A stretch of 51,854 nt of DNA from Reyranella sp. (GTDB lineage Bacteria > Pseudomonadota > Alphaproteobacteria > Reyranellales > Reyranellaceae), in assembly GCF_030651995.1 (NCBI RefSeq), contig NZ_JAUSBN010000082.1, positions 1 to 51,854 of the forward strand. The letters run 5' to 3'. The notes below the pieces were generated by a model that worked only from the letters and a program-made list of their open reading frames with translations, searched no databases and had not been told where the DNA came from. Positions 1-7,593 of this stretch are shown here, one piece after another. Every line of letters begins with the position of its first letter. Positions within the stretch are counted from its first letter, which is position 1. Made by a program: the position numbers and the translations under genes.

Positions 1-593
1 AGGCCGGTGACGGCGATGCTGCACAGGATGAGGCCGAACACGCGGGTCACGATCTCGATGCCTGCCTTTCCGAGCAGGCGGAACAAGGTGCCCGCGAGGG
101 CGTAGACGGCGAAGAGCAGGCAGAGGCAGAGCGCCAGGATCCCCGTCGTTAACACCTGTTCACCGATCGAGCGCACGTTGTTGTCGGTCAGCAGCACGAC
201 GGTGAGGATCGCGCCGGCGCCGGCGATGCCGGGAATGGCCAGAGGAAAGATCGCCCGCTGGAGCGGCGTCGCATCGGCAGGGACGTCCATGGCCTCCTCG
301 GACACCTTGCCGAGCGCCATCTTGAGCCCGAAGAGCAGGAGGATGAGCGATCCCGCAAGCTGGAACGAGGACATGGGTATATGGAGCGCCGACAGGAGCG
401 TGCGCCCCAGCACGATGAAGAACAGCAGGATCAGGAACGCGACGCCCAAAGCGTAGGCCGCGACCAGCAGCGACTTCCGCCGGTCGAGGCCGGCCGTGAC
501 CATGAGGAAGATGGGCACGGTGGCGAACGGATCCAGGATCACGAACAGGGTGACGAACTCGTAGAAGAAGTCGTGGAGAAAAACCGGACTCAA
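1..593 (-). CDS. MarC/UPF0056-family membrane protein (3' end off window)
   Basis: Predicted multi-pass inner-membrane protein of the MarC family, whose function is not well defined. About 197 residues are visible; the C-terminus lies beyond position 1. The translation shows the family hallmarks: an N-terminal LFVILDPFATVPIFL helix, then ITPMSSFQLAGS-like and FPLAIPGIAGAGAILT segments (the latter conserved in MarC proteins), and a further hydrophobic helix running to the window edge. The start is taken as TTG at 593, preceded by a GGGAAG-like ribosome site; no ATG lies in a better position. No operon partner is visible, since the next gene upstream (680-1141) reads the same way with an 86-base gap. 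The family is clear; the exact start is not. Confidence 0.85.
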   Translation of the reverse strand, partial: MSPVFLHDFFYEFVTLFVILDPFATVPIFLMVTAGLDRRKSLLVAAYALGVAFLILLFFIVLGRTLLSALHIPMSSFQLAGSLILLLFGLKMALGKVSEEAMDVPADATPLQRAIFPLAIPGIAGAGAILTVVLLTDNNVRSIGEQVLTTGILALCLCLLFAVYALAGTLFRLLGKAGIEIVTRVFGLILCSIAVTG

Positions 594-679
594 ACGACGC
601 TTCCCTGGCTGTTTATTCCTGCGGGAAGAGTGCCGGACCGGGTCGCTCGCGTAAACAGACCGCTCGCTTGGCCGCTACG

Positions 680-1141
680 TCATCCGCCTTGTGATGGGGT
701 GGTCCCGTTCCCGGTCGAACGAGGGAGATCTTTCGACGGCTCGCTCGCGAGCAGGCCCGGCACCTTGGCGCGAATGGACCGCGTCTCCAGCCATTGCCGC
801 GCCTTGTCCGGCTCCGTGAACACGCGCATGGGCCGCTTGGCCGCCGCAATCATGCCGAGTAAGCGCGCGACCAGGTAGTATTTGTTGGCCGGCAACACGA
901 CGGCAAGCGGGCCCATGGTTCCGGTGGCGTGGATCGCTCGCATGCGCACGCCCAGGCGGAGAAGTTCGGCCGGGCTCATCCGCGGGTCGCCCTGGCTCCC
1001 ATCGAACAACTTCCGGTAGCCCACGGCCTCCGCGCCGACAATTGCGTCGAGCATGCGGTTCACGTCGTCCAGTGTGACATGGCCTTCGGCCTTTGCGGCG
1101 AAAAGCTTTAGTCTCGAGTCGATCGTCCAGTGCAGGGGCAT
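680..1141 (-). CDS. SpoIIAA-like (STAS-fold) hypothetical protein
   Basis: Cytosolic 153-residue protein with no signal peptide or membrane segment. It begins MPLHWTID, continues with a VTLDDVNRMLDAI helix, then YRKLFDGS, LLRLGVRMRAIHA and MGPLAVVLPANKYYLVARL, and ends with an RVFTEPDKARQWL segment. This alternation of short strands and helices resembles the SpoIIAA-like proteins common as stand-alone hypotheticals in alphaproteobacteria. A clear paralog sits at 35554-35931, matching through the opening MPxxWTI, the YRKxFD motif, xGPLAxV and xARxWL. The last 30 residues here, rich in Ser, Gly and Pro, have no counterpart in the paralog. Function unknown; the fold assignment is moderate. Confidence 0.7.
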   Translation of the reverse strand: MPLHWTIDSRLKLFAAKAEGHVTLDDVNRMLDAIVGAEAVGYRKLFDGSQGDPRMSPAELLRLGVRMRAIHATGTMGPLAVVLPANKYYLVARLLGMIAAAKRPMRVFTEPDKARQWLETRSIRAKVPGLLASEPSKDLPRSTGNGTTPSQGG

Positions 1142-1535
1142 GGCCGGCGGGTCCGCGGCTGGAGGGAAAAATCAGGAGGAGAGGGCGTCGACCTGCTTGA
1201 GGCGTGCTTCCGCCGGGAGGCAAAGCGCGAAAGCGGGCGCCGGCTTTCTCCAGCGCCCGTGTCGTCTGCGGCGCGCGATCAACCCGGGTGATCGCCTCCG
1301 GTGCCGGCCTGGCGTCGTTTCAGCCTTCGTCATCCAATTACTTCCCAATGGCTGCGCATGCGCTCCATCGTGGCTCCCCTTCGACGGGCGACACGCGCCG
1401 GAAGCTCCGAAGAAAACAAATTGCATCGAAAATGATGAAAAATCCAGCCAATACTGCGGCAGTCCGGGCGCGCGCGATCTTCACCCGATGCGCGTCGTTT
1501 GCCGGGTACTGTCATCCACGGTATCAAACGTCGTC
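1142..1535. other. Intergenic region between divergent genes
   Basis: About 390 bases between the SpoIIAA-like gene (leftward) and the MBL-fold gene (rightward). It should hold both promoters. I see no convincing coding sequence, tRNA, inverted repeat or consensus promoter in it. The open frame that runs through it upstream of the MBL gene lacks any family resemblance. Confidence 0.5.
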
Positions 1536-2888
1536 ATGAACCAGGTAACGACCACTGGCAACGCAACCCTGATCGTCTATGACGGCAAGCCGCTGCTCGC
1601 CGCCGATCCGTGGTTCGGCGACGAGGATCCCGCCTATTTCGGCAGCTGGGTGCTCAGCCATCGTATTCCCAGGGCGCTCAAGGACGACATCCTGAAGTGC
1701 GAGTACATCTGGTTTTCGCACGGCCATCCGGATCACCTGAATCCGGTGACGATCGAACGCTTCAAGGGTCAGAAGATCCTGCTGCCCGATCACGTGAACG
1801 GGCGCATCCTGAAGGACCTGCAGCCTGGCGGCTACGATCTCACCGTGCTGCCCGATCGCAAGTGGGTTCAGCTCACGGACAAGGTGAAGGTCCAGTGCAT
1901 CACCACCCGCATCCAGGATTCGATCCTGTTGATCGACTCGTGCGGCAGTCTCTTCATCAACACCAACGATGCCGGGACGCGCGACTGCACGCGCTACATC
2001 CGCAGCATCGCCTCGCACTACGAACGCTCCTACCTGCTCGCCCTGTCGGGTTACGGCGACGCCGACATGATCAACTTCTTCGACGAGCAGGGGCATTTCC
2101 TGACGCCGCGCGCCGCGCGCAAGCCGTCGGTCGGGGGGCAGCTCACCAATCTCGCCAAGGCTGCCGGCGCCAGGACGGTGATCCCCTTCTCGGCTTTCCA
2201 CCAGTATCAGCGTACGGATTCGATGTGGGCCGAGGCCTACACGACGCCGATGGATGCCTTCGAGAAGGGCCTGTCGCCGGACGTGGGATTCATCCCCGCC
2301 TTCTCGACGGTCGATTGCCGGGACGGCTCGTGGACGACCCATGCTCCGGAGGCGATCACCGTCGTTCCCAAGGCGCCGGAGGAGTTCGGCGACAACTGGT
2401 CCGATGCGCTGGAGGCCGCGGACGTGAAGAAGATCGAGGCCTATTTCGCGCGCAAGGATCCGGTGCAGGACTATTTCGGATTCGTCAATTTCCGCGTGGG
2501 CGGGCGGGATCATGCGATCAGGATGCGGGGGCCCCGGGAGCGCGGCATCAGCTTCGCCGTGCCGCGCGGCAGCCTGATGACCTGCATCGACTACCGCATC
2601 TTCGATGACCTTCTGATCGGCAACTACGTGAAGACGACCCTGCATGGCGGCGTGCGTTCGCTGCAGGAGGGCGGCTTCAACTATTACGTGGCGAAATACG
2701 GCGACAACGGTCTGGCCGAGACCGATGCCGAGCTGCGGGCCTATCTGGCCGAATACCGCCGCCGGGCAGGCTTCGACTACATCGTGAGCGCGCTCGAGGA
2801 CAAGTCGCGCGACTTCGTCATGCGCTTTGCCGCGCAGGACTCCCGGCTCTACAAGCTCGCCAAGTCGATCTACGTGAAGATGCGCTGA
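1536..2888 (+). CDS. MBL-fold metallohydrolase
   Basis: Metallo-beta-lactamase-fold protein of 450 residues. The metal-binding motif HxHxDH is intact at residues 62-67 (HGHPDH), preceded by a strand and an LLAADPWF segment typical of UlaG/CMP-Neu5Ac-hydroxylase-like members. It also has an SLFINTNDAG segment and a long C-terminal region beyond the fold that looks like an added domain (VNFRVGGRDHAIRM onward). The substrate is not predictable. The frame is open far upstream, but similarity to MBL proteins begins at the ATG at 1536; an ATG at 1489 is the alternative and neither has a strong ribosome site. It ends 6 bases before the stop of the convergent methyltransferase gene. Confidence 0.8.
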   Translation: MNQVTTTGNATLIVYDGKPLLAADPWFGDEDPAYFGSWVLSHRIPRALKDDILKCEYIWFSHGHPDHLNPVTIERFKGQKILLPDHVNGRILKDLQPGGYDLTVLPDRKWVQLTDKVKVQCITTRIQDSILLIDSCGSLFINTNDAGTRDCTRYIRSIASHYERSYLLALSGYGDADMINFFDEQGHFLTPRAARKPSVGGQLTNLAKAAGARTVIPFSAFHQYQRTDSMWAEAYTTPMDAFEKGLSPDVGFIPAFSTVDCRDGSWTTHAPEAITVVPKAPEEFGDNWSDALEAADVKKIEAYFARKDPVQDYFGFVNFRVGGRDHAIRMRGPRERGISFAVPRGSLMTCIDYRIFDDLLIGNYVKTTLHGGVRSLQEGGFNYYVAKYGDNGLAETDAELRAYLAEYRRRAGFDYIVSALEDKSRDFVMRFAAQDSRLYKLAKSIYVKMR

Positions 2889-2894
2889 GGCGCG

Positions 2895-3614
2895 CTAGAG
2901 GATCTGCACGGCCGACTGCTGGTTGGCGAAGGCCAGATACCTGTACTTGTAGCCGCGCGCCTCGACGAATTCCCTGAACGCCTTGAACTCGCCGTTCTCC
3001 CAGTTGGGGAAGGCGATGTAGTCGTCGAAAACGATGACGGTGCCGGCGGCGATGCGGTCGGCCAGCAGGTCGAGGACCAGCCTGGTGGAGGGATAGGTGT
3101 CGCAATCGATGTGCAGGAACGAGCACGGGCCCTTGTGGCTCGCGAGGAAGCCGGGGAGGGTGGCATCGAACCAGCCGACGACCAGTTCGACATTGGGTTC
3201 GAGCTCGGTCGGTTTGCTGACCTGGTAGGCGCCGGCCGGCGCCTCGGTGCCCGGCCAGTCCTCCTTCAGCCCCTCGAAGCTGTCGAAGCCGTAGATCTTG
3301 ATGTTGCCGCGGGCCACACGGCGGGCGAAATGGTTGGTCGAGGCGGCCGTCATGACGCCGAACTCGAGGTAGAGCCCGTCGCGCGGCGCCTTCGAGATCG
3401 CGAAATCCCACAACAGCTCGCGCGCCGAGAACATCAGCGCGACGTCGAGGTGCTTCTCGACATAGTCGGCGGCGCGCTGGGCGGCGCGGTCGGAAATGAT
3501 CTTGTAGACGCTGTCGGCGCGCAGGTGGGAGGTGCTGACCCGCGGGCTGAGCCACAGGATGGGGTCGATGACGAATCTATATACAGCGTCACGCGCCGCT
3601 CGCTTCAGGGACAT
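2895..3614 (-). CDS. Class I SAM-dependent methyltransferase (TylF/MycF-like)
   Basis: Predicted O-methyltransferase of 239 residues acting in the cytosol. The S-adenosylmethionine site is visible as YLEFGVMTAASTNHFA, followed by KIYGFDSFEGLKEDW. SFLHIDCDTYPSTR and VIVFDDYIAFPNWENGE carry the acidic residues expected of the metal-assisted TylF/macrocin-methyltransferase class. The substrate is unknown; this class often methylates sugars. The start at 3614 (MSLKRAARDAVYR) is chosen because the extra upstream residues of the longer frame are low in similarity and rich in Gly and Arg. It converges with the MBL-fold gene and has no obvious operon partner. Confidence 0.82.
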   Translation of the reverse strand: MSLKRAARDAVYRFVIDPILWLSPRVSTSHLRADSVYKIISDRAAQRAADYVEKHLDVALMFSARELLWDFAISKAPRDGLYLEFGVMTAASTNHFARRVARGNIKIYGFDSFEGLKEDWPGTEAPAGAYQVSKPTELEPNVELVVGWFDATLPGFLASHKGPCSFLHIDCDTYPSTRLVLDLLADRIAAGTVIVFDDYIAFPNWENGEFKAFREFVEARGYKYRYLAFANQQSAVQIL

Positions 3615-3928
3615 GGCGGGAAACTGACACTTCCATCTTGGGCAGTCCAGAGAATGCCCCGATGCCTCGGGAGAATGCCGGCACCGGAGAAGCCCGGGGC
3701 CTCCTTTGTGGTGGCTGCGACCGCCGGTCGAGACCGGCGCCAGTCTGGTCGTCACGCCATCAGCTTTGAAGAACCCCGCGGGAGAACGAGACAGCACCTT
3801 TGCGGCGGGATGCAGGGCGGTCCGAAGTCACGCTCTGTGTCTTCGGAAAGTGGGCCAGGGTGCCCATGTGATATCGTAGTCCAAATCCTTCTTTGTGATT
3901 CCCGGACGTGGCGGCCATACTTCCGACA

Positions 3929-4318
3929 ATGCCAGCCCAGCAACCTCCGTCGCAACTGCGCTCGCTTGCGCTGATGGTGGCGCTGTTTGCCCTCACCCTG
4001 GCGATCCTGCAGCCGCTGGCGCACTCGGTGATGCTGCGCGCCGGGGGGCCTGAGGCGGCGGCTGGACTTTGGGGCGCGATCTGTCAGTCCAGCGCGGACG
4101 GTGAGTCGGACAGTTCCGGTTCGTCGGCAGCCAAGATTCACGATTGCTGTTTGGGCCTGGCCCATTCGCCAGTGCTACTGGGTCCGTCGGTCGCGGCCCT
4201 CTTCGTCGATCCGGTTCCGACCTCGGATGCGGTGCCGGCTCACCATCGTCATCCGACGCCCGGCGCCATGCGCGACGGCCTGCAGCAACCTCGCGCGCCT
4301 CCGCTGCCGAACGACTGA
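3929..4318 (+). CDS. DUF2946-like small membrane/periplasmic protein
   Basis: A 129-residue protein with an N-terminal hydrophobic segment (LALMVALFALTLAILQPLAHS), followed by a Ser/Gly-rich linker and an HDCC motif, then a short hydrophobic stretch and a His/Pro-rich tail. An N-terminal helix plus a central His/Cys motif matches the DUF2946 family, often found beside copper-handling genes. That fits the PCuAC copper chaperone 228 bases downstream. A GTG at 3908 is an alternative start. A role in periplasmic copper is inferred from the motif and the neighbour only. Confidence 0.6.
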   Translation: MPAQQPPSQLRSLALMVALFALTLAILQPLAHSVMLRAGGPEAAAGLWGAICQSSADGESDSSGSSAAKIHDCCLGLAHSPVLLGPSVAALFVDPVPTSDAVPAHHRHPTPGAMRDGLQQPRAPPLPND

Positions 4319-4546
4319 CCTTCATCGTGCAGTACGCGCCGCTGGCGCTTTTGCCAGCGCTCGCGCCATCGGTCGTTCCGCCTTCCGCCCCTGCGGGCAC
4401 CCGTTTCCTTCCGGCCCTGTGTGACGCCGGCGCCGGTGAGTGCGTGAGAACCGGCAGGCGAAGGCCGACTCCGAATGATCTTGCGCGGCGCGATGACCGG
4501 AGGTCGCGACGACACCCTTTGCTCTTCACCAAGAAAGGACTTCGAT

Positions 4547-5014
4547 ATGAGTAAGCGGCGATACGTTCTGGCGGTGCTGTCCGCCCTGGCGTTTGCACCA
4601 CCCACCTTCGCGCACGACTACAAGCTCGGCGCCCTGAAGATCGATCATCCGTGGACGCGGGCGACCGCTCCGACCGCAAGAGCGGGCGGCGGCTTTCTCA
4701 CGATCGTCAACAACGGCACCACGCCGGACCGGCTGATCGCTGCCCGCAGCCCGGCCTCGATGAAGGTCGAGGTTCACGAGATGAAGATGGACGGCAACGT
4801 CATGCGCATGCGCGAGGTCGAGAAGGGGATCGAAATCCCCGCCGGTGCGACGGTGACGCTTAAGCCCGGCGGCTTCCACATCATGTTCATGGAACTCAGG
4901 GCGCCTTTGACCCAGGGCGCCAAGGTCCCCGTAACGCTCGTGTTCGAGAAGGCCGGAAGCATCGACGTCGACTTCAAGATCGAGACCGCAGGTGCGGCGA
5001 CGTCCCATCATTGA
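4547..5014 (+). CDS. Periplasmic copper chaperone, PCuAC family
   Basis: Exported 155-residue PCuAC protein that binds Cu(I) in the periplasm and hands it to cytochrome c oxidase assembly. Residues 1-23 are a signal peptide (MSKRRYVLAVLSALAFAPPTFA, cut before HDYKLG). The mature part shows the family pattern: DHPWTRATAPTARAGGGFLTI, then the copper site with His and Met in VEVHEMKMDGNVMRMREV and the paired HIM in GGFHIMFMEL. The length is normal. The ATG at 4547 has an AAGAAAGGA ribosome site. It follows the DUF2946-like gene, and a possible small reading frame follows it. Confidence 0.93.
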   Translation: MSKRRYVLAVLSALAFAPPTFAHDYKLGALKIDHPWTRATAPTARAGGGFLTIVNNGTTPDRLIAARSPASMKVEVHEMKMDGNVMRMREVEKGIEIPAGATVTLKPGGFHIMFMELRAPLTQGAKVPVTLVFEKAGSIDVDFKIETAGAATSHH

Positions 5015-5026
5015 AGGAGAGGCTGG

Positions 5027-5230
5027 TTGGTGCATCCCGTCGGCATCGTTCGCTTCGTCGGGAGCCGGATTGCCGCCTCGGTCCTCGTCGTGGCGGGACG
5101 CGTCTTCGATGCTCTCGGCGCGCGGCTGTTCACGCCGCGCGGCCGGGCCAACCTTGCCGCGCTCGGCGCGATCGGTGTCAACATCGCCGGTGTCGACTTC
5201 GCGACCCTGATCAAGACATCGTATTCCTAG
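5027..5230 (+). CDS. Possible small protein downstream of the copper chaperone
   Basis: A 67-codon frame 12 bases after the PCuAC stop, with a strong AAGGAGAGG site at 5013-5021 in front of TTG 5027 or GTG 5030. The product is basic at the N-terminus with a mildly hydrophobic second half (NLAALGAIGVNIAGVDFATLI). I recognise no family. The ribosome site and position argue for translation; the lack of any known homolog and the non-ATG start argue against it. Confidence 0.35.
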   Translation: MVHPVGIVRFVGSRIAASVLVVAGRVFDALGARLFTPRGRANLAALGAIGVNIAGVDFATLIKTSYS

Positions 5231-5320
5231 ACCGGATGGCGATAGCTCGATCGGGGAAGTCGTGCGCCCATTGACCGGCCCCGCGTTGGACTACGGGAGT
5301 ATGGACGCGCAGAACCTCGA

Positions 5321-6010
5321 CTATTGCGTCGTCATCTGATCGCGCACGAAGTCCCAGTTGACGAGAGTCTTGAGCAGGGCATCGACGTGATCGGCGCGAC
5401 GGTTCTGGTAATCCAGATAGTAGGCGTGCTCCCACACGTCGATCGTTGCCAGGGGACGCTTGCCGTGTGCGAGCGGCGTGTCGGCGTTCGACGTCTCCAT
5501 CAGGGCGAGCTTTCCGCCGTCCTCGACCAACCAGGCCCAGCCGCTTCCGAATACTGCATTCGCCCGTGCAGCGAAGGCCTGGCTGAACTTGTCGAAGCCG
5601 CCGAAGTCGCGCTCGATGGCGGTGCGGAGCTTGCCGGTCGGCTGGCGGCTGCCGCCCGGCGTCAGGACTTTCCAGTAGAAATCGTGGTTCCAGCACTGGC
5701 CGGCCTGGTTGAACAATCCCTTGTCGCGCGGGTCGGCCGCGCTCTTGACGACGATTTCCTCGAGCGACATCGCCGCATAAGGCGTGTTCTCGGTCATTCG
5801 ATTGAGATTGGCGTAGTAGGCCGCGTGGTGCTTGCCGTAGTGGAACTGCACGGTTTGCGCGGAGATGACGGGCGCCAGGGCGCTTTCGGCGAAGGGCAGG
5901 GGCGGCTGCGTGAAAGGGTGCGCCGCCGTGGCGAGCCGGGGCGCGGCCGTGACGGCGGCAAGGGCGGCCGTTCCCATGGCGATGAGATTGCGTCGAGGAA
6001 GGGGTATCAT
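5321..6010 (-). CDS. Superoxide dismutase, Fe/Mn family, exported
   Basis: Converts superoxide to oxygen and peroxide. It is 229 residues long. The metal ligands are visible as H57 (FHYGKHH), H109 (CWNHDFYW), D191 and H195 (DVWEHAYY). The Gln in GQCWNH lies where iron-type enzymes carry their active-site Gln, so iron is more likely than manganese. The first 30 residues are a signal peptide with a twin-arginine-like start (PRRNLIAMG) and an Ala-rich core ending before HPFTQPPLPF. The enzyme is thus predicted to act in the periplasm, unlike the cytosolic sodB enzyme. The start at 6010 has GAGGAG directly upstream. Confidence 0.93.
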   Translation of the reverse strand: MIPLPRRNLIAMGTAALAAVTAAPRLATAAHPFTQPPLPFAESALAPVISAQTVQFHYGKHHAAYYANLNRMTENTPYAAMSLEEIVVKSAADPRDKGLFNQAGQCWNHDFYWKVLTPGGSRQPTGKLRTAIERDFGGFDKFSQAFAARANAVFGSGWAWLVEDGGKLALMETSNADTPLAHGKRPLATIDVWEHAYYLDYQNRRADHVDALLKTLVNWDFVRDQMTTQ

Positions 6011-6362
6011 GGCTGTCTCCTCTCTAGAGAGTATCGGTGGCGGCGCACCTGACCTTGGTTCAACCTGCGCATGCATAGCGAGATTTGCCGGGCGAGGCTC
6101 CGCACAGCCCACAGCATTGCCGCTAGAGCAAGACACAGCCTTGCCAAATAGTGTGAAACATCGATGAAACAATGGCAGGCCGCGACCGACAGTGATGAGC
6201 ACTACGCTTTCGCCATAGCACTATGACGCGTTCGATGCTGATAACGCCGGAGTCCAGTTGGCGGGAGGGTAATGGCGGAATGTCTTTGTCAGTTTCCGGC
6301 GATTGACGGGGCACGTCTTCAGTTGCCGGATGCGCACGGCGTCCAACCGTGCTTGTCGATGA
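6011..6362. other. Intergenic region between sod and the uspA pseudogene
   Basis: About 350 bases upstream of the superoxide dismutase gene and downstream of the broken UspA gene. It presumably carries the sod promoter. No coding sequence, tRNA or strong hairpin with a T-run is evident. It probably includes the left edge of the stress-gene block that starts at 6363. Confidence 0.4.
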
Positions 6363-7223
6363 TCAGGTAAGCTCGATGGGCATGACGAGGACGTCATGTT
6401 GGGCGTCCTTCAGCACTTGTAGCGCCACGCTGCCCAGCACCATGCGGGAGACCGCCCCCTTGCCCTATGTCGAGACGACTATCAGGTCCGCCTTCACCCT
6501 GTCGGCAGTTTTCTGGAGTTCGCCGACGACCGTCGCCTCTTCAGGCTGAACGATCCGCCTGATCTGTCCGAGTCCGGCACGTCCGATGAACTGTGCCAAT
6601 TCCAGCCCCGATTCGCGGCAGAGGTCCTCAAGGTAGTCGCGCTGTTCCTCCTTGCCCATGCTGCCGGACATCGCAAGGCGCAACGCGGGCGCATCGAAGA
6701 CGTAGAGCAGCGAGCGCGCCGCATCGCCCGGAAGCCCGGCCGCAAGACAGCGTCTCAGCGCGTTGCCTGCATGTTCAGACAGGTCCGTCGTCATGAGAAC
6801 ATGACGCCACGGGCCTACGGGTGGACCATTCACCATCAGTACAGGACAACGAACCGCTCAGATCGTGCGTTCTGCTGTCGTTCCAACAAAGTCATCGCGC
6901 AGGATCTGGCGCCGATGCGGCCCGATGACAAGGAGGTCGGGAGACGCCTTGGCAGCCGTCTTGACGATTCCGGCGAAGGGGTCGTCTAGCAGGACCCCGG
7001 TGGCGCAGGCGATACCGTCCAGATCTTTCAGACTCCGGCCGAGTTCTGCCAGCAGTTGACGGGCGTCGTTCACCTCGTGATCGACGAGCCGGCGTGGCCG
7101 GTCATCGTCGACGACGTGCACGATTTCGAGGGCGGCTCCTTGCTGGCGGGTCAGGATCACCGCACGGCGCAGCGCACGGTCCGACCGTTCGGAAAAATCC
7201 GTGGCCAACATGGTCCGCTGCAC
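6363..7223 (-). pseudogene. Tandem universal stress protein (UspA), broken by two in-frame stops
   Basis: Read in one frame from ATG 7223 to TGA 6363, the sequence gives a 286-codon two-domain UspA protein, the normal length for tandem UspA proteins. Two internal stops interrupt it: TGA at 6858-6860, where the first domain continues ERTI-stop-AVRCPVLMV, and TAG at 6465-6467, where the second continues LIVVST-stop-GKGAVSRMVLGS. Both fit single C-to-T changes (CGA to TGA, CAG to TAG). Domain 1 begins MQRTMLATDFSERSDRALRRA; domain 2 begins RHVLMTTDLSEHAGNALRR. No frameshift is needed. Short frames of 121 and 123 codons remain, but each loses the final strand or the ATP-loop region of its domain. 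Sequencing error in both places is the alternative. Confidence 0.8.
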
Positions 7224-7282
7224 GGTGTGTCCTCCTGTCCCCGAGATGAGGTCAATGGAAACAGGTCAAATCGCATCGCTGA

Positions 7283-7296
7283 TTGATGCAAGTCAA
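7283..7296. promoter_or_regulatory. FNR/ANR-type box
   Basis: TTGATGCAAGTCAA, an exact fit to the TTGAT-N4-GTCAA form recognised by FNR/ANR/DNR-type oxygen-sensing regulators. It lies between the divergent uspA gene and the HTH/antiporter unit. Its centre is about 41 bases upstream of the start point implied by the -10-like hexamer at 7318-7323, the spacing of class II FNR activation. Predicted from sequence only. Confidence 0.65.
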
Positions 7297-7317
7297 TCAA
7301 ACGAGACAATCCTTCGC

Positions 7318-7323
7318 TATTCT
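7318..7323 (+). promoter_or_regulatory. Candidate -10 element of the FNR-dependent promoter
   Basis: TATTCT matches 4 of 6 positions of TATAAT. It would give transcription from about 7330, some 24 bases before the HTH gene start and 40-41 bases from the centre of the FNR-type box. Short motif, so modest support on its own. Confidence 0.4.
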
Positions 7324-7353
7324 TCACCATCCCCTCACAACAGGCAGAATGCC

Positions 7354-7593
7354 ATGCCGAAGGATCAGTATCAGACCGTCAAGGAACTCGCGGAGCGCCT
7401 GAAGGTTGCCGAAGCGACCGTGCGCCACTGGATCAAGGTGGGCGAGTTGCGGGCGATCGACATCGGCAAGGGATGGCGCATCGCTGACGCCGACCTGGCC
7501 GAATTCCTGATGGTCCACCAGACCGCACCAAAGAAGCATTGGACAGGCCCGAATGGCGATGGACAAGGAGGAGAGGCACAGTGCCGATCCTGA
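7354..7593 (+). CDS. Small excisionase-family (MerR-like) HTH DNA-binding protein
   Basis: A 79-residue DNA-binding protein with an intact HTH_17/excisionase-type winged helix: residues 6-50 read QTVKELAERLKVAEATVRHW, then IKVGELRAIDIGKGWRI and DADLAEFL. Such proteins act as small regulators or recombination directionality factors. Here no intact integrase is adjacent, and it leads a unit of membrane transporters, so a regulatory role is more likely. The start at 7354 is where similarity begins. Its last 13 bases overlap the antiporter start, implying translational coupling. The FNR-type box lies 58 bases upstream. Confidence 0.75.
   Translation: MPKDQYQTVKELAERLKVAEATVRHWIKVGELRAIDIGKGWRIADADLAEFLMVHQTAPKKHWTGPNGDGQGGEAQCRS

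Noticed and set aside
1053..1535. 161 extra N-terminal codons in front of the MBL-fold protein
   Set aside because: Antisense to the SpoIIAA-like gene at first and then without similarity; family resemblance starts near 1536.
4318..4424. Hairpin GCTGGC/GCCAGC after the DUF2946-like gene as a terminator
   Set aside because: Only a 6-base stem, with the T residues in the loop instead of after the stem.
6465..7223. Stop-codon reassignment or selenocysteine/pyrrolysine insertion to explain the in-frame stops in UspA
   Set aside because: TGA and TAG end many intact genes in this window, no SECIS-like element or tRNA is seen, and UspA proteins do not use such residues; nonsense mutation is simpler.
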